Source of the DNA: Galaxea fascicularis
Lineage: Eukaryota > Cnidaria > Anthozoa > Scleractinia > Euphylliidae
Reading direction: 5' to 3'
Assembly (NCBI GenBank): GCA_948470475.1
Contig: OX419337.1
Span: forward strand, 1,399,141-1,463,140
Length of the DNA: 64,000 bases
In this document: piece by piece, positions 11,449 to 21,267 of the stretch
Layout of the letters: each line of letters starts with the position of its first letter
Numbering within the stretch: the first letter of the stretch is position 1
Position numbers and translations under genes: made by a program
The notes under the pieces: model-generated
Database searches by the model: none
Told to the model about the DNA's origin: nothing
Seen by the model: the letters and a program-made list of their open reading frames with translations, nothing else

Positions 11449-11804
11449 GCAAAACTTATATATTTTAATTGACTGAAGTTTATTTAATACATTGTCGATA
11501 AGAACGTTGAGTGGAGACACCACAGTTACAATGGACGTGTTATTAAAGTGCCTATCACCCCTAGCCGGTTTGTTTTTTTCTGAAAAGTGGACATGGTAAA
11601 AAAGCATTAACAAAGAAAAAAACTGGAGTAGAAGCGCTCTGTGATTTTTAAAACGCAATCGAAATCAAGGTTTTCGAAGCTAAAACTGCGCACGAAGAAG
11701 TCTGGCACCAGTATCAGTCGTGACGTCAACCCGGTATCTCCACAACATACGAACGACTAAAACTATAAGCGATTCAGTGAGAAATCCACCCGAGGCGAAC
11801 GATT

Positions 11805-12042
11805 TTGGCTGACAAAATGTCTGAAAGTCAATCCGACTCCGAGATAAGCGATTACTCTGTTGATTCAGAATACAACTATATCCCTGGATATATATACCCA
11901 GTTCTTTCTACGTTTTTTCGCCTCGGAACGGGCATCACCGAAGAAAGGTATAGCGTGAAGAATTATACCTTTCTGCAAATCTGGAAAGGCAGAACATCCC
12001 CCGCCACACACCTTCCCGGCAAATTTCCTTCTGTTGAGAAAA
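11805..12042 (+). CDS. Possible first exon of an acidic-N-terminus protein
   Basis: The frame opens MADKMSESQSDSEISDYS with a Ser/Asp/Glu-rich N-terminus and runs about 79 codons to a plausible donor (AAAAG|GTAAAG). The acidic start resembles coral proteins of uncertain function that I have seen described as P2X7-like, but the rest does not support that family. No downstream exon was identified. It could be a fragment of a repeat-borne gene. Confidence 0.25.
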
Positions 12043-12049
12043 GGTAAAG

Positions 12050-12480
12050 ATACCAGGTTGACGTCACAAGCTAGTTAGTTCCCAGGCTTTCGATTGCTCC
12101 TTTTTGAATTCAAAGTGGCGGAAAAATGAGCTTTTCGGGGGTTTTTGCCCTCTGATAAAAAGAAGTCAAAGGGCAGAATAAGGTTTATTTCTTCACAGAG
12201 CATCTTTGGTAGACATAAATTATCGGAATATCATTATCAGTAGGTAGCGGTGATAGGCACTTTAATACACTTTTCATGAGCCAGATGGTCACAAAGGGAA
12301 GAAAGTAAGAGGGTCTGAATGGGGTTAACCAACTAGCGACAAAGGGCGAAAAATATTACCGACTACCGACAAAAACGAGGAAAAAATTATCGATTAGCGA
12401 CAAATAAATTCTAACCGACAACCGACATGGTCCGACGTTATAGGGATGTTTGTATTCGGCAGAACAGCATTTTGAATTTA
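12050..12480. other. No gene recognised
   Basis: AT-rich sequence with a series of near-repeats of the form GACAAA...CGACAAAAACGA around 12330-12430. I see nothing that looks like a gene or a regulatory site. Confidence 0.35.
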
Positions 12481-12489
12481 TTTCTAACT

Positions 12490-13115
12490 CATCAGGAAAT
12501 GTCCAGATCCTTTGGTGGGCTCTATTTCACCAGACGTAACCACATTAATTCCACATTTAGCCAATTATAGAATTTCCTCCAAAGTCCTGGTATCCTCCTT
12601 TTCTGGGAGAAGCGGGGGTCGAAACAACTAGAAAATGGCTTCGTGAAAGACCAAACCCGCCTCGAACTGTTTCGGTCTTCTACACACTTACTAGAATTCA
12701 CAAACCGACACAAGTCGGGAGACCAATAATATCAGTATGCAAAGCATACGACACATTCTATGAAAAGAAACCTCCTATCCCTACACCACTACTTAAAGAA
12801 GCGATCAGGCTAATTTAACAAGAAAATTCATTCAGCTTAATGGAAAGAATTATCTCCAAACACATGAAAACAAAGATGGCAGTCGCGTTTGCCAATATTT
12901 TCGTGGCCAAAGTTGAAACAGAAAACATAATTATAAGCCAAAGCGCAAACCAACCGCTTATTTGGAAAGGCTCCATAGACCGGACATATTCTTCCTCTGA
13001 AACACAAACAAACACCATCCTACAATCAAATTCACGGCTGAAGTTTCAGATACTGAAATACCTTTCTTGGACACCAGCATCTACAAAGGCGTTAGATTCG
13101 AAAGAAAATCAGTTC
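12490..13115 (+). pseudogene. Decayed reverse transcriptase of a Penelope-like element
   Basis: Interrupted frames show, in RT order: a block near 12650-12710 resembling YTLTRIHKP followed by GRPIIS (the palm 'LPKIHK...GRPI' region); KTKMAVAFANIFVAKVE (12868-12918), which corresponds to the segment just before the catalytic box; a mutated catalytic box (GSIDRTYSSS where WKRFIDDVF-like is expected); and EIPFLDTSIYKG with SVLDVRT near 13060-13120. These blocks in this order are those of Penelope-type RTs. The catalytic aspartate pair is lost and several frameshifts are present. It stops abruptly at about 13115, where a different hairpin repeat begins. It belongs to a different lineage from the element after the gap. 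Confidence 0.6.
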
Positions 13116-13134
13116 TTGATGTGCGAACCCTCTC

Positions 13135-13245
13135 TCCTCCGCAGAGGTCTCTTTTTGTGTCGTTGGGAGGCTGGGGAGAGGGAAAATGAAAGCGCGCGTG
13201 GGTCGATGGGAAGGGGAAAGAGAGAAGAGGAGACCTCTGCTATAT
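13135..13245. repeat. GA-rich hairpin repeat
   Basis: GCAGAGGTCTC near the left end and GAGACCTCTGC near the right end form inverted ends around a GA-rich core. This interrupts the decayed RT and carries the TATATAA discussed in the next entry. Confidence 0.4.
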
Positions 13246-13284
13246 AATGTGCGGTTTTCTGCCAGAAATTGTGGTTCTCTGGCA

Positions 13285-13348
13285 ATGGCGGAACCAGAGG
13301 AAGATTTAGAGGATTTTGAGTTCTCATTTAAAGATCTAAGTATAGAAG
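13285..13348 (+). CDS. Possible short first coding exon
   Basis: A TATA-like TATATAA lies at about 13241-13247. About 40 bases later an ATG in good context (CAATGGCGG) opens a 21-codon acidic frame beginning MAEPEEDLEDFEFSFKDL, ending at a possible donor (GAAG|GTTAGT). If unspliced it would stop after one more codon. The downstream stretch 13518-13800 is open in two frames but runs into the assembly gap, so continuity cannot be shown. I cannot assign a family. Confidence 0.22.
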
Positions 13349-13800
13349 GTTAGTAGACGCAATTTGGGGCTGATCCATTAGCTGTATAGGGTTTTTTTTT
13401 TTAACTGTTCATGAGTGTCTGCAGAAATAAAAGTAACTGTTTACAACTTTCATTGTCTTTAGTCAGTGCTTAGGTTTCGTGTCCCTGTTAAGACGGTAAA
13501 AAGGGTTACTGAACCGTTTGCAGTCGAAGTATGCCGAACCATTCAATGAACTTGCCGTGAAAATCCTCAAAAAGTGCATGCCTTGCATCTCACAAGATCA
13601 ACACTCGTCGAGGTGTTTCGATCTATGTTTCGAAAATGTTGATTTATTTCGTCTCTCTCGGCGAAAAACTTTACCAGGCCGTGATTTTGCAAAAAATTAC
13701 AGCAAACCTCTCACATTTTGCCCCACAAGGAAGTGAGAACACTTGTTTTTCTTGTCGTACTGTATGTTCGGCCGTTTTGTTTACGGTCAGTATAAAATAT

Positions 13801-14000
13801 NNNNNNNNNNNNNNNNNNNNNNNNNNNNNNNNNNNNNNNNNNNNNNNNNNNNNNNNNNNNNNNNNNNNNNNNNNNNNNNNNNNNNNNNNNNNNNNNNNNN
13901 NNNNNNNNNNNNNNNNNNNNNNNNNNNNNNNNNNNNNNNNNNNNNNNNNNNNNNNNNNNNNNNNNNNNNNNNNNNNNNNNNNNNNNNNNNNNNNNNNNNN
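13801..14000. other. Assembly gap (200 N)
   Basis: Exactly 200 unknown bases. The round length suggests a placeholder size. Reading frames drawn across it are artefacts. The sequence to its right starts precisely at the RT catalytic YVDD, so the N-terminal RT of the next element, and perhaps exons of the MBOAT gene, may be inside or missing. Confidence 0.98.
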
Positions 14001-14912
14001 TATGTCGACGATGTCATCTCTGCGGTATCCGGAAATGAAGCGGAGCGCCTTCTTTCACATTTAAATTCAGTTGAGCCGTCTATCCAGTTCACCATTGAGC
14101 GTGAGAATGATAGACGTTTGTCTTTTCTCGATTTGAATGTCTCTAGGGCGCACCGGGGAAATTTAGAGACAAGTGTTTATCGCAAACCCACGCATACCGA
14201 CAAATATCTCGCATTTGACTCCCACCACCCCATCTGCCACAAAAAATCCGTAACCAGAACTTTGCTCACGAGGGCTGATTGTTTGCCATCTTCATGTGAT
14301 TCTAGGGCCAAAGAGCGAAAATATGTTTTTGACGTCCTAAAGGTCAATGGCTACCCAAACACTTTCCTTCGTAACTGCTTAAAACCAGTTACTCCTTCTC
14401 TTAACACCTCCGGGGACGAGGTTTCGGCTACAGGTTTTGCCGTCATCCCGTACATCCGCGGTGTTACAGAACCCATTAAGAGAGTTTTGTCTAGCCACAA
14501 TGTCAAAGTTGCACAAAAACCTTTTCAGACGTTGAGTCATATTTTTGCCAAACCTAAGGATCCTGTGTTGAAAGAACAACGAACTGACGCTGTTTATTCT
14601 ATTCCATGCAATGACTGTGATCATGAGTACATCGGACAGACCAAGCGTCAGCTTGGCACGCGTTTAAAAGAGCATCAAAAAGCAGTTTTTCTTTGCAAAA
14701 AGGAAAATTCCGCTTTGTCGGAACATGCTTGCCAAACCAACCATACAATAGCGTGGGATAATTCCAAAATTATCACCACTAACCGGCGGTACCATCAACG
14801 GCTTTGTTTGGAAGCTTGGCACATCAACTCCGCCCACGCTCCTTTAAACCGTGACGATGGCGGCCTTTTACCTGACACCTATTTACACCTCATCAAAACA
14901 AAAGGTCGTTAA
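14001..14912 (+). CDS. Penelope-like element polyprotein, C-terminal part (RT + GIY-YIG nuclease)
   Basis: This is an unbroken frame of 303 codons to a stop. It opens with the RT catalytic motif YVDD, followed by an FTIERENDRRLSFLDLNV block and VYRKPTHTDKYL, the thumb-proximal motifs of Penelope-like RTs. The C-terminal third is a GIY-YIG endonuclease: VYSIPCNDCDHEYIGQT provides the paired tyrosines, then RQLGTRLKEH supplies the catalytic Arg, LSEHACQTNH the conserved His, and CLEAWHI the conserved Glu. This RT-GIY-YIG architecture defines Penelope-like elements, which copy RNA and insert it through nicks made by the nuclease. No stop or frameshift is present, so the copy is young or recently active. 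The 5' part is lost in the gap. It sits upstream of, and in the same orientation as, the MBOAT exons. Confidence 0.88.
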   Translation, partial: YVDDVISAVSGNEAERLLSHLNSVEPSIQFTIERENDRRLSFLDLNVSRAHRGNLETSVYRKPTHTDKYLAFDSHHPICHKKSVTRTLLTRADCLPSSCDSRAKERKYVFDVLKVNGYPNTFLRNCLKPVTPSLNTSGDEVSATGFAVIPYIRGVTEPIKRVLSSHNVKVAQKPFQTLSHIFAKPKDPVLKEQRTDAVYSIPCNDCDHEYIGQTKRQLGTRLKEHQKAVFLCKKENSALSEHACQTNHTIAWDNSKIITTNRRYHQRLCLEAWHINSAHAPLNRDDGGLLPDTYLHLIKTKGR

Positions 14913-14957
14913 TTAGTAAGCGTATAAAAGGCTCCTTTTTGCAACACTAGATCACCC

Positions 14958-14997
14958 CTGATGAAGACACTAGACAGGAGTGTCGAAACGTTGGGTC
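14958..14997 (+). ncRNA. Hammerhead-ribozyme-like motif at the Penelope element 3' end
   Basis: CTGATGA (14958-14964), one extra A, then a perfect 6 bp stem (GACACT, loop AGACAGG, AGTGTC) and GAAAC (14985-14989). After GAAAC a 2 bp helix III with loop GTTGG would put a GTC cleavage triplet at 14995-14997. Penelope-like elements are known to carry hammerhead motifs in their terminal repeats. The departure from the textbook core is one unpaired base between CUGAUGA and stem II. Helix I pairing is imperfect, so activity is uncertain. Confidence 0.5.
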
Positions 14998-15106
14998 GTG
15001 AATTGTAACTTTTTAAGTTACATTCATCAAACTTCAAACCAGAGTAGCATCAAACCATGTCCAATTCTGGTCTATTTGGTAGTAACTAGTCTTTGCATCA
15101 TTTAAG

Positions 15107-18100
15107 GTGGATGTCGTTAAGAAGATGTCATCAGGCTTTTTATGCATGTTCATTTTATTCTTGACCGATGCTGATTTTCCAGTCAATAGGAATGCAGGTA
15201 TGTAACTTACAGGTACTACGTAGACCAGAAATGTTAACTTAAGAATTCTTCACTGCGTTCTTTGAATATGCTTACCACACAAAGGATGGACTCTTTGTCT
15301 CTAGTCTGCTTGAAATCCCTGTCTGACAATATGTAGCCGGAGGGCGTGCGAACTTCTCAAACGTGAAGAAAACAAGCCGTAGTCAAGAAGCCATGATGGA
15401 CAGTCCATTATGGCTCTTGCCGTAGTACGGTGGTGGTGATGTAGGGGAGGGGGAGGAGGGGAGGGCGTGTTGATGGCTTGTGCTTTCGATTATCCAGACG
15501 GCGAACGCTAACAGTCTACTTTGCTCCAAAAAAGCCCCACCTTGAATATAGCCCATCCCCCTCTAATCACATAAGAGTGATGGAAAACTAACGTAAAGTG
15601 TGCGCACGCGTGAGTGGTTTATTTGCATGTCATCCTGCGTGCTTCATCCCCGACATGCACTTCGACCTGATATACTGAGATGACTCGGTGTTTCTTGTTC
15701 AATTGACTTCATTGTTCTTCCGAAAAACTTTGTTTATTGCCGGAGTTAAGGCTACATTTCAGTTCCTGAGGTTCAGATTGCACATTAAGTACAGTAAAAA
15801 CCCGCGTGTAAGAACCTAGAAAATTAAGAACCTCCTGGCAGAAATTTGCTACTTTAATACCCCAAAATATAAGAACCTGTTTAGCCAAAAAAATTCCAAC
15901 AGGTTGTTATATGTGGGGTTTAACTATTTTATTTATAATATTTTACCAAAAAGGTTGTCTTTAGAGATCAAAAAATTGCACAGTGAAACTAAAAATGCAC
16001 AATGTATGTTAAATGTGAACTGTTGTTATAAAACAATTATGCTACAATTAAAAGAATGCAACATTTGTATGTAATCTTGGTCTTGGTTTAAGTGTGTATC
16101 ATCTTGCAGCTCATTTTTATATAAACCAGTACACAAGACACAAAGCCATTTCTTGTTGCAAGTTTAGATCTGGCATTTTCTGATATATAACTGGTTTGTT
16201 CTTGATTATAAATGAGCTTTTATTCTATAAAATAACAGTTTATAATGAAGAACAAACCATATATTATACTATTTTCTACTCCGTAAAAATTAAGAATCTA
16301 ATTAAGAACCTACTTAGCCTAAAATGCCAGTAAGTACCCCAAAATATAAGAACCTGTTTTGCCAAACTCTAAAAAAAGTAGGTTCTTACACGCGAGTTTT
16401 TACTGTATTGTTATGTTATGGCATACCGCTGTCTAGTTTTACTGTCTTTTTTTCCTAGCACGTTAATTGTCATTTCCTCAATTGTACCTGTGTTTCAGAT
16501 CACACGTTTATCACAACACAACCTTTCTACTGGAGAGTACTGTATGGCTGGATCAGTGCGACAGTTGCCAAGTTAAGATACTACTTCGCGTTCAAAGTTT
16601 GTAAGTCTGACTTCATTTTTGTGAGTATTTAAATTGCGAAGAGCACAGTTGAATAAGTAAGTGAGCTGTCATAACTAGAGACGATGCAAGGGGTGGGACT
16701 CATCAACTGCTGACCAAGAAGGCCGTAGTCTAGGGTGCACCGAGAAAAACTGGCCGACCAATCACAACAAAAGCAGAAGACATGTGATACTGCTAAGAGC
16801 GGGAAGATTGCAGCACCTACCTTCTTCCGCTTTCACTCGCTTTAACAAGTTTCCGCTGTTGACTGATCTACAGTTTCTTCAAATGAAGACTGATCTTCGC
16901 AGTTGTAAACGCAATTTATGCAATTGCGTAAAGAAGCCTGAAAACAATTGAGGACTTCAACGGGGTTTGAACCCGTGACCTCGTGATACCGGTGCGATGC
17001 TCTAACCAGGCTTCACAGCTCAGTTGGTTAGAGCATCGCACCGGTATCGCGAGGTCACGGATTCAAACCCCGTTGAGGTCCTGAATAGTTTTCAGGCTTC
17101 TTTACGCAATTGCATAAATTGCGCTCACAACTGCGAGGATCAGTCTTCATTTGATTTCACATCCGCAGTTCACATATGATTTATTTCAAATACATCAACA
17201 ACAGTTTCTTGTTAATTTTTAGCTGAAGCCGTGAACAACATGAGTGGATTAGGGTTTAATGGATATGACGAGAACGGAAAGGCCAAATGGGACCGCGTTA
17301 CTAGTGTTAACATTCTCAAATTCGAGGTAATTTACTGGTTATATCTTTCAGGTGATTTTTAGATTCATTTTTAGAGATTGATTCATGACATATCCGTTTG
17401 CACCGATACATTTACCGAGTCTTTAAGCATGACATGAAAGACATGCTTTTGATTGTCTATGAAAAACAAGGCCTTTCAAAAACTGAGGAACAAGCTTAAA
17501 GTTTGCAATATAAAGATCCACACATGCAATCAGCGGCAAGCGCGCGGGAAAAGTAACTTCAGCGAGACAGCCAAAGAATGTGATTGGCCTGAGAGCCAGT
17601 TATCTACGCCATGATGCGATTGGTTGAACTGACGTTGCAATGAAACAGGCTCTGAACTAATTATAAACACGGCCAATGCAAAGTACACCCTTTATGTAAT
17701 CTCTCCTTTATTTAGTGTGACTACTTCAACCAAGGCCACCCAGGAAAATTTCCTGCAAACTAGCCAATGAGAATATCACATCAGAACAATGGATTTTGAC
17801 AAAATTAATTATGTATGACAAATTTACCCACTATCGAAGCACAAAAAAATTCAAATTGTGGCTATTCTGTTGTTTCATCATTCGAACATTATTGGCCAAT
17901 TTTATTTGTAACAAAAATTCTTCGGTGGCCTGGGTCAGAGTAGTTGCGCTGTAATTCATGACTGTTCGTTTTTTCCTTTTTTCCCGCAGTTTGCTACAAA
18001 TATTAAAATGGTTTGCGATAACTGGAATATTTCGACTGCTCTTTGGCTGAGAAGGTTGGTATTGTTGCATTAGTCAGTGGAATTCTGTTACTCCGTTTTG

Positions 18101-20212
18101 CCTGATTGCAAATTCTTGTTGTTGTTGTTGTTGTTTTTCAGAACTGTGTATGAACGATGTTCACAGCACAGGACGCTGGCGGTTTTTATAATGTCATCTA
18201 TTTGGCATGGGTTTTATCCTGGGTATTACATGATGTTCTTGTCGCTTGCACTTATGATAGAGACCGGAAGAATGGCAAGTTCAACTTTTCTGTCATTGGG
18301 CTCAAAATAGCAGGTCTTTGCGGGTGTGTTTACGGGACGGGACGGGTTTTTGTGGGAAGCGATTTGCTATGATACAATAAGGGTCTTTTTTACGTTAGAA
18401 TTCATCTTGGTATCTGGTCAGTGCCCTAGGAACGCTCCTGGTTTATGCCTCCCACAATAGCTGTTTTTATTTTTTTTTTTTTCTCATCAGTATAGAATTT
18501 TACACCGACAATTGTTGCTTGTATTATTTCTTTGTGAAACTTCTTTGTGTTTATTTATCGTTCCAAATTAATTCTCGTAAAGTTTTCCATTTTTCCTTGG
18601 ACTGCTGGAGACTCTTTGTCACATTCATGATGAACTCCGGTGTTGTCCACCGGAGTTCGCCAGGTCAACCACCGTGATGTACGAAACAAGCAGCAAGATT
18701 CAAACTCGTTTATTTAAGATCAAGCTGGACAAACTTCATACAGCACTTGCGGTGAAAAACTACAGGAATACATGATATCTCGGGATTAGAGAAACGGAAA
18801 AAACTACAAATTGAACAAAAAAGGACTAACGAAAAAGCAGGACGTTATGAGCGTGACTTACATTGGTTTTGTCTTCGAGGGGAAAGAACTCCTAGTCTCC
18901 TAGCTGTTGAGAAACTCCGAACTCCGTTTAGGTAACTCCTTACAGTATGAGCAAGTACTGGCAACTGACTAAGTGCATGTGGAAAGGGAATTTTGTTATC
19001 ACCTTGACGTAGGGGAAATAGAAATGAACAATGCTTTGTACTGCTAGCCGTGAACGGAAATTCTGTGATCACGAAATGAAAATCAAACAAAGCTACTTTT
19101 TAAAACGAACAAACAGTCCTAGAAAGTTTCTTGTCTTTGTGCTAAAAACGGAACAAAAGGCTTCAGAAATGAGTATCAAAGTTCATGTCTGCAACGGGAC
19201 ACTCTTGCATAAATGCAAATTCCAAGTACTTTTTTTTTACTCATTCATGTTTGCAGGGTCGACGAGTGGTCAGACCTTACTTCCAAAAGTCACGTTCTCT
19301 TGCCTTGACATATGACGTAATCACATGTATTCTGACTGCTCTGTCCGTTGCTGAGGGAGGGGTACCTTTCCAACTGCTTCAACTGCGCATGAGTATTGAT
19401 TACTGGAAGTAAGTGAAGCATAAAAAGCCCTGACTTTAACAACTGGGGTCCCGCACTCATGCTATGACGATGTGTCAGAGATGTAATCAGTCAAAGATAG
19501 TTTTTTTTTAGTTCTTGGAGCAGCCCCTTGCTGCGGATGAGTGGTACCAAAGAGAAGCGCAACTTTCAAACTAGCCTGCGTGGAAAAAACGAGAGAAAAA
19601 TGGCGGGGGGCCTTCAGCTCCCCAGCCCCCCTCCATTTTTCTCTCGTTTTCTCGCTCCCCACCCCCTTCCCTTTTACGCCTGCCACGCAGGCTACTTTCA
19701 AACACTTTGTTTAGTTGAACGTACATTTGGCGAAATTTTGAAGTGGGAACAGTCTAAACAGCGCTTAAGTGTTGATTTCATGCAAAGGCATTCTTCTCCT
19801 TTCCAAAATGAGTGTCAGCGGTGGTTTTGCCTTGTACAGAGGTAATTAGTCATGGCTGATGGTAATACTAGTAGAAAATGCCAGCTTAATTTACATGCAC
19901 CAAATGATAACGGACGATAGCGATGGCGATGGCGAGATGACGATCACGATGACGTGACAATGTGATGACGATGACGATGACGATGACGATCATCATAATC
20001 ATGTAAAACATTTTTTTCACAGGTCCTTGTACTTTTATGCCCATGTTTGGTGTGTGCTGCTTATCCTGTTCTGCCACACAAGATTAAAACCCACAGAGAA
20101 AACAACAAAAGGCGAGCATGTGGATGAATTAAATAAGAACTGGATTAACAAGTTACAGCAGAAAGGAGAAAGTGCAGAGACAAGCTACGCGAAAAACATA
20201 AAGCTTGACTAA
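15107..20212 (+). CDS. MBOAT2: Lysophospholipid acyltransferase, MBOAT1/2 type (C-terminal seven exons)
   Basis: Exons: 15107-15197, 16499-16600, 17223-17326, 17990-18054, 18142-18274, 19257-19408, 20023-20212; all junctions keep phase, giving 278 aa plus stop. MBOAT1/2 enzymes are multi-pass ER proteins that transfer acyl chains to lysophospholipids. Family hallmarks, numbered within this fragment: KLRYYFAFKVSEAVNNMSG, then GLGFNGYDENG; DNWNIS at 109-114 with the conserved Asn; and SSIWHGFYPGYYMMF with the catalytic His at 143. Hydrophobic segments flank the His, and the tail SLYFYAHVWCVLLILF is the last membrane span. The fifth intron uses a GC donor (ATG|GCAAGT at 18275); the GT alternative gives a stop. 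Human MBOAT2 is about 520 aa, so roughly the N-terminal half is missing. I found no upstream exon between the window start and 15107. MBOAT1 versus MBOAT2 cannot be separated. Confidence 0.88.
15792..16405. mobile_element. 614 bp terminal-inverted-repeat element with TA duplication (Tc1/mariner-like MITE)
   Basis: The ends are near-perfect inverted repeats of about 27 bp beginning CAGTAAAAAC(C/T)CGCGTGTA, flanked by TA on both sides (15790-15791 and 16406-16407). An internal block CCCCAAAATATAAGAACCTG occurs near each end. No ORF is present. CAGT ends with a TA target fit Tc1/mariner-type elements. It lies in the first visible MBOAT intron. Confidence 0.65.
16880..17152. repeat. Palindromic tRNA-derived SINE pair
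   Basis: Two head-to-head copies of a tRNA-like unit form a near-perfect palindrome centred near 17015. The plus copy has an A box (CAGCTCAGTTGGTTAGAGCA, from about 17010) and a B-box-like GGTCACGGATTCAAACCCC. The minus copy shows the complement (GGGGTTTGAACCCGTGACC). The outer arms (AATGAAGACTGATC ... GATCAGTCTTCATT) also match. A diverged partial copy lies at about 30775-30860. It sits in an MBOAT intron. Confidence 0.65.
19572..19693. mobile_element. Foldback MITE with TAGCCTGCG ends (copy 2), 10 bp target duplication
   Basis: The ends TAGCCTGCGTGG ... CCACGCAGGCT are inverted. The interior folds too (AACGAGAGAAAAATGG ... CCATTTTTCTCTCGTT). ACTTTCAAAC is repeated at 19562-19571 and 19694-19703. 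It lies in the last MBOAT intron. Confidence 0.65.
19911..20003 (+). repeat. GATGAC microsatellite
   Basis: An imperfect CGATGA/CGATGG hexanucleotide array ends about 20 bases before the acceptor of the final MBOAT exon (20023), close enough that length changes could touch the branch-point region. Confidence 0.75.
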
Positions 20213-20445
20213 ATGTCAATAATTACACTTACCGGTCAGTTATGTCCCAGAAAGACGATAAAAATATTTAACTTGGAGGTGAAAAATACTCTACATCTAT
20301 TTTGACGAATAGAAATAGCACTTTTTAATTAGCTGCAGAACAGAGTAATGTGTAGAGGTAAATGTTTTGAATAATTTGTGAGCCTAAAAGCTAGTGTGGC
20401 AAACTTAACTACGACATTGTACTTCATATCAATCTTAAAATCGCC

Positions 20446-20451
20446 AATAAA
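20446..20451 (+). promoter_or_regulatory. AATAAA polyadenylation signal candidate of the MBOAT gene
   Basis: This is a canonical AATAAA I noticed after the MBOAT stop codon (20210-20212), about 235 bases downstream, with no other gene between. Confidence 0.45.
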
Positions 20452-20459
20452 CAGTCATC

Positions 20460-21267
20460 GACCTTTTTAAGGGACAGTAAGAGTATACTTATATCTTAGG
20501 GTGGGGCGCCCCACCCCCAAAGCGAAGGGAAAGGTCCTGGGAACGAGGTTGCCTCAGATAGCAACGTAAACTTCAGGCTAGAGAGAATGGAAGCTTTCCC
20601 ACCTCTTTCTCTTTCTTTCTTTTCTTTTTTGTTAATGTAACGTGCACCTATTGTAAACAAAAAAAACTAACACTTTTCAGTTCTCTCCCCGTTTACGCTT
20701 GCCACACTTGCTATCAGGGGTGATATATGGGGCGTGGCCTCATCCGTAGCTTTCCAGTCAAATTATAGCGATGTGAAGAAGCCCCAGAGACCCCTCCCCT
20801 CTTTTCTTCAAGGTATAATTCCGATAGTACCCGTTCACTCAAAAGATGAAAAATGTAAGCGAATGCCAAACTCGGTTACTGAGCCAAGGACTAGTTCTGC
20901 TAATTCCGCTCATCCAGACAGAGTAGGAACAGTGCCACTGAACAACCTTGTACGTCCCAGACCTCCTCAGACGCAAGTAGCCGCTAGAACTGTGAAGGGA
21001 ACGGCTGAGCCAAGTACGGCAATAGTGACAATAGTACTTATCTGGTGAGCGCAATAGCGGAGTTATTTAAAACTTAAGTGAGACTTCAGTATTTTGTCGC
21101 TATTGACCGCTCAAAGTTTCGTCTCTAAGTCGTCTGGGATATCGGCAAGCAAGGCACTCGTACTGAATAAACGGAGGCTAAAAGGTGTCACACGTCACTG
21201 ACTGCTGGTCGAAAAACAAAATTTTCCTGTCCTGACCTCAGCCGTCCCGGGGCAATTTGCGGTTCAG
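20460..21267. other. MBOAT-IAH1 intergenic region
   Basis: About 800 bases. A 104-codon Pro/Ser-rich frame at 20734-21048 has no recognisable domain and no partner exon, so I do not call it a gene. The last stretch before 21268 must hold the IAH1 promoter; I see no TATA box. Confidence 0.4.

Noticed and set aside
13743..14912. A 389-codon frame running through the assembly gap
   Set aside because: The middle is unknown bases; only 14001-14912 is real sequence, and the left part need not be joined to it.
16960..17085. Functional tRNA gene
   Set aside because: A and B boxes are present, but the unit sits in a palindromic SINE pair and no clean acceptor stem closes.
20734..21048. 104-codon Pro/Ser-rich frame between MBOAT and IAH1
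   Set aside because: The MBOAT gene already ends properly at 20212 and no exon joins this frame in phase.
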